A DNA stretch of 64,000 nt from contig NZ_CP031705.1 in NCBI RefSeq assembly GCF_022701255.1, forward strand, positions 2,803,501 to 2,867,500, read 5' to 3'. This document shows, piece after piece, positions 27,658-36,810 of this stretch. The notes beneath the pieces were generated by a model that searched no databases, was not told where the DNA came from, and saw only the letters and a program-made list of their open reading frames with translations. The stretch's first letter is position 1; each line of letters starts with the position of its first letter. This DNA comes from Microcoleus vaginatus HSN003. GTDB taxonomy: Bacteria; Cyanobacteriota; Cyanobacteriia; Cyanobacteriales; Microcoleaceae. Both the position numbers and the translations under genes were made by a program.

Positions 27658-27786
27658 TTAACGCAGACCAAGAGAAGAGAAAAGAAAAAAAGTTCGCAAC
27701 TGAGAATCTAGTGCTTGACAAAGATAGCGATCGCCATTGTATACTGGCATCGCAATGCTAACCTTCGGCTGGTTGTCTGTCGGCAT
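27658..27786 (-). pseudogene. N-terminal stub of a GT2 glycosyltransferase
   Basis: A 42-codon minus-strand frame begins MPTDNQPKVSIAMPVYNGDR, the standard start of a GT2 enzyme, then runs ~10 codons further before degenerating (LRTFFLFSSLGLR, stop). The acidic metal site and the rest are missing. It lies just upstream of the large glycosyltransferase on the same strand, so it is probably a deleted neighbour. Confidence 0.7.
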
Positions 27787-27839
27787 GGGTTGCTCTGTTT
27801 TATTTTAGGATAAACTACTAATCAGGAATTTTAGACAAA

Positions 27840-29513
27840 GTGATCGATCGCGCCAACCACGACTTCTTGAAGCTGCTACCGCCGGATGCTAAAGTCATTG
27901 TCGAAATTGGCTGCGGTACGGGCTCGACGGGCGAACAGTACAAACTGATCAATCCCCATTGTCAGTATATTGGCATTGAATGCGATCGAGAAAAAGCTAA
28001 AGTTGCAGTCGATCGCCTAAACTGGGTGACTGTAGCCAATATTGAAGAAATTGCTCTCGAAAGTCTCGACATCGCTCCAGGAACCGTCGATTGCTTAATT
28101 TTCGGCGACTTGCTACCGTATCTCAAAAGCCCCTGGGAAGTCCTCAAGCAGTACAGTGCTTTGCTGAATCCAGAGGGGCAAATTCTCGCCAGAATCCCTA
28201 ATGTTCAATACTGGCGGCGAATTGTCAATCTGCTGCGGGGACAGTGGGAGAATCCCGACAGTAAGATGCAGCACTGGTTTACCCTAGAAAGTATTAAATC
28301 ACTATTTGCTCAAGCCGGATTGCAGGTTTACGAATTTCAGGGGAAGGGACACAAAACCGAAAATTTTGTCCACTTTCAGGAATTACTACATCCAATGGTA
28401 AAGGCTTTAGAGCTCACATCGAGCAGCTTTGCTACGGAAACAGGTGCTGAACATTATATCGTGCGATCGACCAAATCGACCGTACCTGCGCGCAGACTGC
28501 TGATTCAGACTATCATTATGGCTCCTACAGGGTGCGATCGCGTGCGAGTTTTGGAACCGGACAAATTTAGCGCCACAATTCCCGGTGTCCGCACCGTATC
28601 CGGCGTGAAAACAGCAGGATTAATTCCCCCCCTGGCGGGAGAAGAAAAAGTTTTCATCTGGCAGCGGACAATTATGCAATATCCCGCCTACATTCCCCAA
28701 CTCAAAGAACTGTTGCAACAAGGCTATTTAATAGTAGCTGAAATTGACGACAATCCCATCCGCCGCCGCGAATATGCAGATAATAATTACCTCAGCTATC
28801 GCGGCTGTCACTGCGTGCAAACTTCTACAGAACCCCTCGCAAAAATTTTGCGGCACTACAATCCAAATGTTGCCGTATTTCCCAATCAATTAGCTTATCT
28901 ACCTCCGCCGCGAATTTATCCGGCAGAAGATACCGTCACAATTTTTTTTGGTGCACTCAACCGCGAAAAAGATTGGCAGCCCATTATGGCAGCACTCAAT
29001 CGAGTTTTAGTCACACACAAGCACCGGATTCGAGTTAAAGTAATCCACGACCGAAAATTTTTTGAATCCTTGAAAATACAGCAAAAAGAATTTGAACCAT
29101 TTTGCAGTTACGAACGGTATCAAGAAATCATGTACAGTTGCGATATAGCTTTGCTGCCGCTTGTTTCCAACCCGGTTAACGAAACGAAATCCGACTTAAA
29201 ATTTATTGAATGTGCGGCGCGGGGAGTAGCGGTGCTGGCCAGTCCCACTGTGTACGAACATTCGATAGTCGAAGGTGAAACCGGATTGATTTATAGATAT
29301 GAAAAAGAGTTTGAAACCAAACTAAATTCGCTGATTTCTGACACTTCTATGCGCCGGGAAATAGCCGCGAATGCTTACGAATGGGTGCGCGACAACCGCT
29401 TGCTGTGCGGACACTACCGACAGCGCCGAGATTGGTACTTACAGATGCGCGACGAGTTGCCACGTTTAAATGCTGAGTTGCGCGATCGCCTGCCAGAGTT
29501 ATTTGGTGACTAA
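27840..29513 (+). CDS. methyltransferase-glycosyltransferase fusion protein
   Basis: GTG start at 27840; an in-frame TAA lies just upstream. 557 residues. The N-terminal ~200 are a class I SAM methyltransferase (VIVEIGCGTGSTGEQY, GIECDREKA, VDCLIFGDLLPYL, LLNPEGQILARIPN, with WFTLESIKSLFAQAG typical of Methyltransf_23). The C-terminal ~330 resemble a GT4-type Rossmann half: DTVTIFFGALNREKDW, SCDIALLPL, ETKSDLKFIECAARGVAVLA. The N-terminal lobe of the GT is short. Fusions of this kind are found in bacterial surface-glycan clusters; here it lies divergently from the three-domain glycosyltransferase. Confidence 0.85.
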   Translation: MIDRANHDFLKLLPPDAKVIVEIGCGTGSTGEQYKLINPHCQYIGIECDREKAKVAVDRLNWVTVANIEEIALESLDIAPGTVDCLIFGDLLPYLKSPWEVLKQYSALLNPEGQILARIPNVQYWRRIVNLLRGQWENPDSKMQHWFTLESIKSLFAQAGLQVYEFQGKGHKTENFVHFQELLHPMVKALELTSSSFATETGAEHYIVRSTKSTVPARRLLIQTIIMAPTGCDRVRVLEPDKFSATIPGVRTVSGVKTAGLIPPLAGEEKVFIWQRTIMQYPAYIPQLKELLQQGYLIVAEIDDNPIRRREYADNNYLSYRGCHCVQTSTEPLAKILRHYNPNVAVFPNQLAYLPPPRIYPAEDTVTIFFGALNREKDWQPIMAALNRVLVTHKHRIRVKVIHDRKFFESLKIQQKEFEPFCSYERYQEIMYSCDIALLPLVSNPVNETKSDLKFIECAARGVAVLASPTVYEHSIVEGETGLIYRYEKEFETKLNSLISDTSMRREIAANAYEWVRDNRLLCGHYRQRRDWYLQMRDELPRLNAELRDRLPELFGD

Positions 29514-29588
29514 ATGCGGTAAGATTTATAGGGTTATTGTGCGATCGTTCTGTTTTATTGTTTAATTTCTAATTGTTACTCCACACCA

Positions 29589-30458
29589 ATGCGAATTCTC
29601 TTCACTATTGCTCACTTTTACAATCCCAGCGGCGACGGGAAACACGCTTCCCAACGAAATGATCCGCAACCGCGACTAAATGCTTTAACCGCTTGCGTGA
29701 CATCGCTGCAAGCTTTGTACGGTCAATCTCAGTCCATGATTGACATTAGCGAATGTGCAACTATCCCAGCAAATCAATCTCAACAGCACGAAATTGACAT
29801 TGTTGTTTGCACTACTCAGGGTTATCATCTGTTGCCTCAACTGCCAGTGCAGCCCAGATGTTTTATGCACCACGCTACAAAATGCGAACCGCTGCTATTG
29901 GGGTTTGAGTGTCAAGCAGTTTTGCGAGCGTGTCTAGACAAGTACGATTATTTTTGTTATTTGGAAGATGATTTAATTCTGCATGATCCGTGGTTTTTTA
30001 GTAAATTAAAGTGGTTTACGCATCACGGGGGAAATGGGAATTTACTACAACCTAATCGCTATGAAATAGCGCCTAAAGGCGCAGTGTTTAAAGCCTATGT
30101 TGATGGTGATTTAGCAGACTCAGCTACTTCTCCGTTTCAAAATGTAGAGGATCACCGGAAGTTAATGGGAAAAATTATGGAACAAACAGTCGCTTTTGAG
30201 CGGGCGTTGAATCCTCATTCCGGCTGCTATTTTTTGAATGCGGAACAGATGGCACACTGGGCTAAGCAGTCTCATTTTTTAGACAGAGATACTAGCTTTA
30301 TCGGCCCGCTGGAAAGTGCCGCGACTTTAGGAATTATGCGGACTTTTAGAGTTTACAAGTCAACTCCTGCTTATGCTAATTTTTTGGAGATTCAACATTT
30401 TGGCACGAGTTTTCTGAACTTGATTGGTAATAAGGTGAGGGTGCCGGAAGCAGGATGA
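29589..30458 (+). CDS. putative GT-A-fold glycosyltransferase-like protein
   Basis: 289 residues. N-terminal strand MRILFTIAHFYNPSGDGKHA, a middle segment DKYDYFCYLEDDLILHDPWF with an acidic EDD where GT-A enzymes carry DxD, and a C-terminal QHFGTSFLN. ATG start at 29589, 75 bp after the preceding gene on the same strand. The pattern suggests a nucleotide-sugar transferase; the family was not recognised beyond that. Its place beside two glycosyltransferase genes supports a role in the same surface glycan. Confidence 0.72.
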   Translation: MRILFTIAHFYNPSGDGKHASQRNDPQPRLNALTACVTSLQALYGQSQSMIDISECATIPANQSQQHEIDIVVCTTQGYHLLPQLPVQPRCFMHHATKCEPLLLGFECQAVLRACLDKYDYFCYLEDDLILHDPWFFSKLKWFTHHGGNGNLLQPNRYEIAPKGAVFKAYVDGDLADSATSPFQNVEDHRKLMGKIMEQTVAFERALNPHSGCYFLNAEQMAHWAKQSHFLDRDTSFIGPLESAATLGIMRTFRVYKSTPAYANFLEIQHFGTSFLNLIGNKVRVPEAG

Positions 30459-30498
30459 GTTAAGATATTCAAGTAAGCTGCAATACTTGAGAGGTCGC

Positions 30499-31326
30499 AT
30501 GACCCCGGCAACCGAAAAAATTGTCCTTCCCTCTCCTTTCCCCGACCACACTCAACTGCCAGAGGAAGATGGCACTTTTGTGAAGAATTTTCAGGAGCAT
30601 CCCCAGAGTATTATTTTGACTGATTCGATCGGGTCGGTATTGCAAGAGCTTCATCCCGATGGGCAATATGCTATAGGGCAAGACTGCGGCATCTACTGGC
30701 GAGAAACTGACCCGCTTGAAAAGGGAGCAGAAGCTCCAGACTGGTTCTACGTGCCGAATGTGCCACCAACACTCGGAAATCAGATTCGTCGCTCTTACGT
30801 GCTGTGGCGGGAATTCATGGCTCCGATGATTGCTTTGGAGTTCGCATCAGGAGATGGTTCCGAAGAGCGGGACACAACCCCACTATCGTACTCGGAAGTT
30901 GGAGCGGCACAAAGGCCTGGGAAGTTTTGGGTATATGAGCGGATCATGCGGATTCCGTTTTATGGCATCTATGAGATCAATAGTGGCAGGCTGGAGGTTT
31001 ACAACCTGAAAAATGGGTTTTACCAGCAGTTGCTTCCGAACGATCGCGGTCATTATCCGATCGCGCCAATGGGCGTAGAATTAGGATTGTGGGAAGGCAG
31101 TTATCAAAACCAGACAATGCTGTGGCTGCGGTGGTGGGATAGCGAGGGCAATTTGCTGCTGACAGGTACAGAACGAGCTTCCTTAGCAGAGCAGGCTTTG
31201 AGTGCAGAAGCGCAAGCACGGCGGGATGCTATCCCTCGGTTGTTGGCAATGGGATTGAATACACAGCAAGTGGCAGAAGCACTGAGTTTATCAGTAGAGG
31301 AAGTTAGCCAGCATTCACAATCTTAA
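30499..31326 (+). CDS. Uma2-family (DUF820) protein, long form
   Basis: The frame opens with TTG at 30487, but ATG at 30499 is preceded at ideal distance by GAGAGG and begins MTPATEKIVLPSPFPDHTQL, giving 275 residues. The acidic strands GAEAPDWFYVP and APMIALEFASGDGSEERD supply the D and E of the PD-(D/E)XK-like site. The C-terminal extension (AEAQARRDAIPRLLAMGLNT) resembles the short helical tail RLLAMGLNTQQVAEALSLS that often ends these proteins. Function of the family in cyanobacteria is not established. Confidence 0.85.
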   Translation: MTPATEKIVLPSPFPDHTQLPEEDGTFVKNFQEHPQSIILTDSIGSVLQELHPDGQYAIGQDCGIYWRETDPLEKGAEAPDWFYVPNVPPTLGNQIRRSYVLWREFMAPMIALEFASGDGSEERDTTPLSYSEVGAAQRPGKFWVYERIMRIPFYGIYEINSGRLEVYNLKNGFYQQLLPNDRGHYPIAPMGVELGLWEGSYQNQTMLWLRWWDSEGNLLLTGTERASLAEQALSAEAQARRDAIPRLLAMGLNTQQVAEALSLSVEEVSQHSQS

Positions 31327-31338
31327 TGTCGCTTTTTA

Positions 31339-32145
31339 TTAATAAGAAGTCAAAACATCCCCGATTTTAACTGTGCCGCTGTTGATAATTTTTGCTAAAA
31401 CTCCTGTTTGTGCGTGACCAAATTCCTGTTGCAGTAAACTGAGTAGGGAAATATCCCGATCGCCCGTTTCTGGATTCACTTCTATATTGACACAGCGATT
31501 GATTCGTGCTGTAACTTCTATGCGCGCCGTGCCTAATTGAAACTGTTTTCCGATCAACTCAAATTCTGACCAAGCTGCCATACCTTCTAGCACAATGTTC
31601 GGGCGAAATCTGCCCACGTCAATGTTTTGAACAGCGATTTCTGTTAATTGGTCTAATGTGGCTTGACTGAGTAAAGAGATGTGTACGGGTTCTCGATCGG
31701 GATAACGAGTTTCGCCGCTGGTGTCGCCGACTAATTGCAAAGGTGCAAACTGCGGGTGTCTCGCTTCTTTTGTGGGTTCAATTGCGGCCAGATATTCTGT
31801 GAAAAAAGTGCCGATGCGATCGCGCCCCGCTGTTGTGTTCGTTTCGACCGATAACACTTCAACTCCTTCACGCTTGACTGTTAAAACGGTCGTTTCCGGT
31901 TGATAATGACATTCTAAAGCTGCTAACAAAGGCCAATCATTTTGAACGGCAAAATGTTTTTTGCTCATCCAAGGGACATTTTGGGCGGGTATCTTTGCTG
32001 CTTCAATATTATCTGCAAACATGAGGGCAAAAGCTCGATCGCCCTTAATTCCGTGTCCGGCTGTTAAAGCAAACTCCGACATTGCTTGCGGTGTCAGCCC
32101 TTTAATTGGATAAATAAATAACTGTTTTATTGTTGCTAATGTCAT
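31339..32145 (-). CDS. MOSC-domain protein
   Basis: 268 residues. The N-terminal MOSC beta-barrel (LFIYPIKGLTPQAMSEFALT, HGIKGDRAFALMF) is followed by the MOSC domain (~120-268) with RFRPNIVLEGMAAWSEFEL and the conserved cysteine in RINRCVNIEVNPETGDRD. MOSC proteins bind molybdenum cofactor-linked sulfur and include sulfurases and mARC-type reductases; this one lacks extra domains, so its substrate cannot be assigned. Convergent with the Uma2 gene, 12 bp apart. Confidence 0.88.
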   Translation of the reverse strand: MTLATIKQLFIYPIKGLTPQAMSEFALTAGHGIKGDRAFALMFADNIEAAKIPAQNVPWMSKKHFAVQNDWPLLAALECHYQPETTVLTVKREGVEVLSVETNTTAGRDRIGTFFTEYLAAIEPTKEARHPQFAPLQLVGDTSGETRYPDREPVHISLLSQATLDQLTEIAVQNIDVGRFRPNIVLEGMAAWSEFELIGKQFQLGTARIEVTARINRCVNIEVNPETGDRDISLLSLLQQEFGHAQTGVLAKIINSGTVKIGDVLTSY

Positions 32146-32174
32146 AAACTTTTCCGAATTTAGTAGAATCTAAG

Positions 32175-32288
32175 ATCTTGCACCATTGTAAATAATCCTT
32201 TTTTGAACAGGCAAGATGCCTGTTCCACAATAAAATCTACTCTTTGTGGAACAGGCATCTTGCCTGTTCAGCGAGAATAGTGCAAGAT
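32175..32288. repeat. 114-bp MITE-like repeat, intergenic copy
   Basis: Outer arms 32175-32183 and 32280-32288 (ATCTTGCAC and complement). Inner perfect 26-nt arms 32205-32230 and 32244-32269 around GAACAGGCAAGATGCCTGTTC, 13-nt spacer. Same architecture as 16569-16687. Confidence 0.8.
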
Positions 32289-32397
32289 GTGAGTAGAATT
32301 GGACTTACGCAGAACCTCTATATGTAGGGTGCCCCGCAAACTTTGGAGAAATAGAAGCTAATTCAAAAACCTTAATAAAAGTGCTCTAAAAAGCGGA

Positions 32398-32697
32398 TTA
32401 AGCTAGCAATTCATAGCGACGGATATCTGGAGGCCCCACGGCCAAACCGTCTAATTTCTGTACGGCGTCTTGAATGTGAGTTGAACCGAGATGTAGTTCG
32501 AGCAAATCTGCACTTTCCCACTCTTCAACGAAGGTAAAATCTGTGGCATCGGCTTGATTTTGCAGGAGTTCGTATTTGATGCAGCCTTTTTCTTTGCGAG
32601 TGGGTTCCATAATGCTCAGCAGCAGAGATTTAAGTTCTGCTACTTTGTCAGGAAACGCGACGAGACGGGCGACTACTCGCAAGGTTGTTTTGGACAT
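32398..32697 (-). CDS. antibiotic biosynthesis monooxygenase (ABM)-fold protein, putative quinol monooxygenase
   Basis: 99 residues, the normal length of YgiN-like proteins. LRVVARLVAFPDKVAELKSLL, GCIKYELLQNQADATDFTFVEEW and a His in LELHLGSTHIQDAVQKL are the conserved strands/helix of the dimeric ABM fold. Members oxidise quinols or small aromatic substrates without a cofactor; the substrate here is unknown. Single gene flanked by repeats. Confidence 0.88.
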   Translation of the reverse strand: MSKTTLRVVARLVAFPDKVAELKSLLLSIMEPTRKEKGCIKYELLQNQADATDFTFVEEWESADLLELHLGSTHIQDAVQKLDGLAVGPPDIRRYELLA

Positions 32698-32841
32698 AGG
32701 AGAAAAAAGTCACAGATAGGACGATCGAATTTACCGATTTTTATTTGGCAAACTCAGCAAAACACGATTTTACTTAAAATAACCTAAAGAGGTCGGTCGG
32801 TCAACGGCGGTCTAATCAGTCCAAGACGCGCTCATATCTCA

Positions 32842-32906
32842 GAAACCCGGTTTCTTCCCAAATTCTTCGTTAGCAACCGCAGAGCGTCGTATAAACCGGG
32901 TTTCTT
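32842..32906. repeat. two copies of the GAAACCCGGTTTCTT palindromic word
   Basis: 32842-32856 and 32893-32906, separated by ~36 nt. Same word as the palindrome at 17363-17393. Confidence 0.6.
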
Positions 32907-32934
32907 GATATATTTTAGCGTATACCGGAGGAAC

Positions 32935-33612
32935 TCACTCTTTTGGATAAAAGCGCTTGTTTTCTGTAGAATATTCCCAGGTCAGATCCTCGGGGTCTTT
33001 TTCGCGGCTCCACTGAGCAAACTCCGGCTTAAGTTTCCACTTGCCGATCGTAGTTGCGTGAACTTTGAATCTGCGGGAGAGTTCCGTCTGGGTAAAAGAG
33101 ATTTTGGGTTTTCCAGGAGTCTTGGTTTGAGTAATGGGGAATAAATTTGGTTTTTTATCTTGTGCTTTTTCCCGATTTGTGGGAGGCTCTTGAACAGCTA
33201 TTGCCGCATTAGGTGTTTCGCTTGGAGTGACAGGTGGAGCTATTTGAAAATAATACAAAATTCCGCCTTGTTCCGTCACTTCAAAATCTGCGGCAAACTC
33301 AGAGGCTCGTTCGTCGAGATACTCTTGAACCTTTTCTCCGGGGAGTTTCGCATTCATCGCCAAATCCAAAGCCGTAACTCGCCCTTGATTTTCCTTGATC
33401 AACTTGTAAAAAATCGAGTCTAAATGAGCGAGTTTATTTTTTTGCTGCTGCTGGTAGAGCCTGCAAGCCCAAGCAATGCCCGCTGTGGTGGCGATCGCCC
33501 AAAACATCCTTCCCGACTCGAAACTGGCAACCGCCGTCAAGGAAATAGGCAAAAGCAGGGTAAGATATCCCCAAATGCTTCCCTTCTTTAGGTTATTGCT
33601 GTTTTTGACCAT
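32935..33612 (-). CDS. membrane-anchored protein with winged-helix-like and C-terminal HTH-like segments
   Basis: 225 residues. Two close hydrophobic helices (~13-32 and ~36-50), then KLIKENQGRVTALDLAMNAK (~70-120), a winged-helix-like stretch as in small cyanobacterial regulators, a Pro/Thr-rich linker, and a C-terminal FTQTELSRRFKVHATTIGKW which reads like a helix-turn-helix. This suggests a membrane-tethered DNA- or protein-binding module. No family name is certain. Confidence 0.7.
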   Translation of the reverse strand: MVKNSNNLKKGSIWGYLTLLLPISLTAVASFESGRMFWAIATTAGIAWACRLYQQQQKNKLAHLDSIFYKLIKENQGRVTALDLAMNAKLPGEKVQEYLDERASEFAADFEVTEQGGILYYFQIAPPVTPSETPNAAIAVQEPPTNREKAQDKKPNLFPITQTKTPGKPKISFTQTELSRRFKVHATTIGKWKLKPEFAQWSREKDPEDLTWEYSTENKRFYPKE

Positions 33613-33754
33613 AGTTCCTAAACAGGTACGTAGTTTAGCTTAGTAGAGCGTGTCTGAATGCCGTGAAAGTTTTTCCACAGTCGATATATCGGCTCATCGC
33701 TGACGCACTCTACCACAAAATCCCAGAATCTACTTTTTTCGCAACCGAGGCTTC

Positions 33755-34234
33755 ATGTACTTTTTTCGCAAACAGATTGCCATCCTGCTGATAGTTGTTG
33801 CTTGCTGTACGCTGACGATTAGTTGCAGCGATAGCCGAGCTGTCCAGTGTACTAAATTTACTGAAATTGTCAACAAAGGCAACGCTCTCCTTGATGTTGG
33901 TAAAGACAGCAACGATGCTGCAACGACCGACAACTTAGCTAAAAATTTGAACCTGATAGCGAATGAACTTGAGGATCTGCGAATAACAGATCCAACCCTC
34001 AAAGAAATTCAGCAGCCATCGGTTAAATCCTTCCAAGAAATTAGTCAGGCACTGGGGGACATAAGCAAAAGTCTTCAGGCTGGCAATCTCGCTTCTACAA
34101 GTATAGAAGGTCGAGAGCAAATCCAAACAGCTCAAGCAGATATTATTAAAGCTGGCCAACAGGCGAATCAAGCAGCCGCAAATCAAGACGCTTTGACTAG
34201 CAAACTGATTAATTATTGTAAGAGCGATCGCTAA
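33755..34234 (+). CDS. small lipoprotein, unknown
   Basis: 159 residues. A signal peptide with hydrophobic core IAILLIVVACCTLT ends in the lipobox LTISC (Cys ~24), followed by a soluble, wholly helical domain (NLIANELEDLRITDPTLKEI, EISQALGDISKSLQAGNL) and a C-terminal NYCKSDR. Two further cysteines (QCTKF and the C-terminal one) could pair. Helical bundle lipoproteins like this are common in cyanobacteria; function unknown. Confidence 0.8.
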   Translation: MYFFRKQIAILLIVVACCTLTISCSDSRAVQCTKFTEIVNKGNALLDVGKDSNDAATTDNLAKNLNLIANELEDLRITDPTLKEIQQPSVKSFQEISQALGDISKSLQAGNLASTSIEGREQIQTAQADIIKAGQQANQAAANQDALTSKLINYCKSDR

Positions 34235-34366
34235 ACGCTAAGAGTTTTGAGTTGGGAGATTGCAACGCGAACCCCAACAGCGCACAGGGGGTGAATGAAT
34301 TTGAGGAATGCCTTGCCTTCAGCTAGTATCTACCCATTTCCAATTACCCCTTTCCAATTACCCAGT

Positions 34367-34870
34367 TTAGTGATGAATTTCTAGATTCAAAATATAGCGA
34401 CCGAGTTGTACTTTCTCCGACCACAACTCATATTCTAACTGCAAGTGTTCCGGTTCCGGCTTTCCTGTCAGCGTCAAGTTGCGGGTGAAGTTGCGGAGTC
34501 GCAACTGTTCGGGAGTCGCCAGCGATTCGCCCTGAAGCCAATAACGGCTCAGGCCGTACATTCCTCGTTCCCAGCAGTGGCGGTAACTGTATTTGCCGTT
34601 TCCTTGCATAGTCATAATGACTCGATAGGGCGAAACTTCTAGCCAGAGCAACCGGGGTTTTGTAGTTGGGGGCAAGATTGTAACTTGCTCGGCAGATTCG
34701 TCGGAACCGTCGGAAAATTCGCGATCGATTATTGCTGGTTCGTGCAACAACAAGTGAAAGCGATCGCGGTCTTTTTGATAAAGGGTAGCACCGGTTTCAA
34801 CGAATGACCACAAAGGTAAATCTGTGGATACCAGCGATAAACTTACAGGCTTGCGGTGATGGGTCAGCAT
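34367..34870 (-). CDS. conserved cyanobacterial protein, unknown
   Basis: 167 residues, soluble, strand-rich, without signal or membrane helices. Features: LWSFVETGATLYQKDRDRF, LLWLEVSPYRVIMTMQGNGK, WERGMYGLSRYWLQGE, and YELWSEKVQLGRYILNLEIHH at the end. The aromatic-rich pattern looks like a conserved cyanobacterial protein, but I recognise no domain. ATG start as given; convergent with the lipoprotein gene. Confidence 0.7.
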   Translation of the reverse strand: MLTHHRKPVSLSLVSTDLPLWSFVETGATLYQKDRDRFHLLLHEPAIIDREFSDGSDESAEQVTILPPTTKPRLLWLEVSPYRVIMTMQGNGKYSYRHCWERGMYGLSRYWLQGESLATPEQLRLRNFTRNLTLTGKPEPEHLQLEYELWSEKVQLGRYILNLEIHH

Positions 34871-35311
34871 AAATAAAAGTTTAGGAGTTGTTGTGAATTG
34901 GGCGGTTTGAGATTTGAGATTGTAGGCTTTATATTTTAGATTTTAGATTAGCTGGGTTCCAAATTCCGGAGCTTTTGCTTAAAAAAATGAAAAACCTACA
35001 ACTCGCAATCGAAAATCTAAAATTGTTCAGTCAAAATTCAATCATCTGGTCGATAACTGATAGCAGGACATGAAATCTACGCATATACACGGATAATATT
35101 TGTGAAATTAATGTGAAATTAATGTGAAATCCGTGCGGTTGCGTCCGTCCTCCCTTGTCGCCGATAACTGATAGCAGACTGTGGGGGCGAGTTTAATCAG
35201 CCTTTGAGTTAACCGGACACATTGGGAAAAAACCCGCATAGCAAAAGACGACTGACTTAGGACTGGGAAAAAGGTAGGATAGCTAACGCCATCCAATCCT
35301 AGTTTATCTCA
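34871..35311. other. intergenic region upstream of aroA with short direct repeats
   Basis: No gene seen. Contains an 11-bp tandem (TGTGAAATTAA, 35101-35130) and a 16-bp direct repeat CGATAACTGATAGCAG at 35051-35066 and 35162-35177. AT-rich tracts elsewhere. Confidence 0.55.
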
Positions 35312-36667
35312 ATGCAAGCTGACATTATCACTACTACGCTTCTTGACAAAAGCCAAACTTTAAGCATTAAAAAACCGGCCTCGGGCTTGTCACTGGTGGG
35401 GAGGATTCGAGTTCCGGGCGATAAGTCGATTTCTCACCGAGCTTTGATGTTGGGTGCGATCGCCCAAGGTGAAACTACTATTGAGGGACTACTCCTAGGG
35501 GAAGACCCCCGCAGCACTGCTAAATGTTTCTCGCTTCTGGGAGCCAAAGTTTCTGAACTCAACGCGGAACGGGTGACAGTCACGGGCGTCGGAATTGGCG
35601 AGTTAGAGGAGCCTGTAGAAGTCTTGGATGCGGGCAATTCCGGCACGACGATGCGGCTGATGTTGGGAATTTTAGCCTCTCATCCGGGGCGTTTTTATGC
35701 AGTAACGGGTGACAGTTCTCTGCGATCGCGCCCGATGTCGCGCGTCATTAAACCGCTGCAACAAATGGGAGCGCAAATTTGGGGCCGAAAAAGTAATTCT
35801 TTAGCTCCCTTAGCGATACTAGGACAGCAGTTAAAACCAATTCACTACCATTCTCCGATCGCCTCGGCTCAAGTTAAATCTTGCATTTTGCTCGCCGGTT
35901 TGATGGCGGAGGGAGAAACTACAGTCACAGAACCCGCTCTGTCGCGAGATCACAGCGAGCGGATGCTGCGAGCGTTTGGAGCTCAATTGAGCGTCGATCC
36001 AGAAACTTGTAGCGTGACAGTTACTGGGCCGACACAACTGCAAGGGCAGAATGTGATTGTACCGGGGGATATTAGTTCGGCGGCATTTTGGCTAGTTGCT
36101 GGGGCGATCGTCCCAGGTTCCGAGCTCGTAGTCGAAAATGTCGGCGTTAACCCAACTCGTACAGGCATTTTGGAAGCTTTGGAAATGATGGGCGCGGACA
36201 TTGAACTGCAAAATCAGCGAGAGGCGGCTGGGGAACCTGTAGCCGATATTTTGGTTCGTAGTTCCGGCCAATTGCGGGGATGCACCATTGCGGGTGACTT
36301 AATTCCCCGACTGATTGACGAAATCCCGATTTTGGCCGTAGCGGCAATCTTTGCATCGGGTACTACAATAATTCGAGATGCGGCCGAGTTGCGAGTCAAA
36401 GAGAGCGATCGGCTGGCCGTGACTGCTGCAGAACTCAACCGCATGGGAGCCCAAATTTCCGAGTTACCCGACGGTTTAGAAATTACCGGGGGAACTCCTT
36501 TGAGCGGCGCGGATGTTGACAGCTACACCGACCACAGAATCGCCATGAGTTTGGCGATCGCAGCCCTCAACGCCACAGGTATTACTAACATTCACCGGGC
36601 AGAAGCTGCTGCCATTTCCTACCCCGACTTTACCGCCACTTTGCAACAAGTTTGCCATCCAAATTGA
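35312..36667 (+). CDS. aroA: 3-phosphoshikimate 1-carboxyvinyltransferase (EPSP synthase)
   Basis: Joins shikimate-3-phosphate and PEP in the shikimate pathway. 451 residues. Seen: [20 protein letters not shown] with the substrate-binding Lys-Ser, [15 protein letters not shown] (the PEP-binding loop), [13 protein letters not shown], and the C-terminal [16 protein letters not shown]. The SGTTMR form and the AGNSGT loop resemble the class II (CP4/Bacillus-like) enzymes usual in cyanobacteria. Single gene; aromatic biosynthesis is also represented by pheA at 61.6 kb. Confidence 0.96.
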   Translation: MQADIITTTLLDKSQTLSIKKPASGLSLVGRIRVPGDKSISHRALMLGAIAQGETTIEGLLLGEDPRSTAKCFSLLGAKVSELNAERVTVTGVGIGELEEPVEVLDAGNSGTTMRLMLGILASHPGRFYAVTGDSSLRSRPMSRVIKPLQQMGAQIWGRKSNSLAPLAILGQQLKPIHYHSPIASAQVKSCILLAGLMAEGETTVTEPALSRDHSERMLRAFGAQLSVDPETCSVTVTGPTQLQGQNVIVPGDISSAAFWLVAGAIVPGSELVVENVGVNPTRTGILEALEMMGADIELQNQREAAGEPVADILVRSSGQLRGCTIAGDLIPRLIDEIPILAVAAIFASGTTIIRDAAELRVKESDRLAVTAAELNRMGAQISELPDGLEITGGTPLSGADVDSYTDHRIAMSLAIAALNATGITNIHRAEAAAISYPDFTATLQQVCHPN

Positions 36668-36727
36668 GAGCGGGAGAGTGGGAGAGGGGGAGAGTGAGGA
36701 GTCGGAGATTTGGAGAAGGGAGAGCAA

Positions 36728-36804
36728 GAAAAATCCTCTTCCTTCTTCCTTCTTCCCTCTTCCTTCTTCCCTCTTCCTTCTTCCTTCTTCCCTCTTCCTT
36801 CAAC
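36728..36804. repeat. pyrimidine-rich low-complexity tract
   Basis: Repeated CTTCCTTCTTCC units just after aroA; long spurious ORFs here arise from it. Confidence 0.7.
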
Positions 36805-36810
36805 ATCCGT

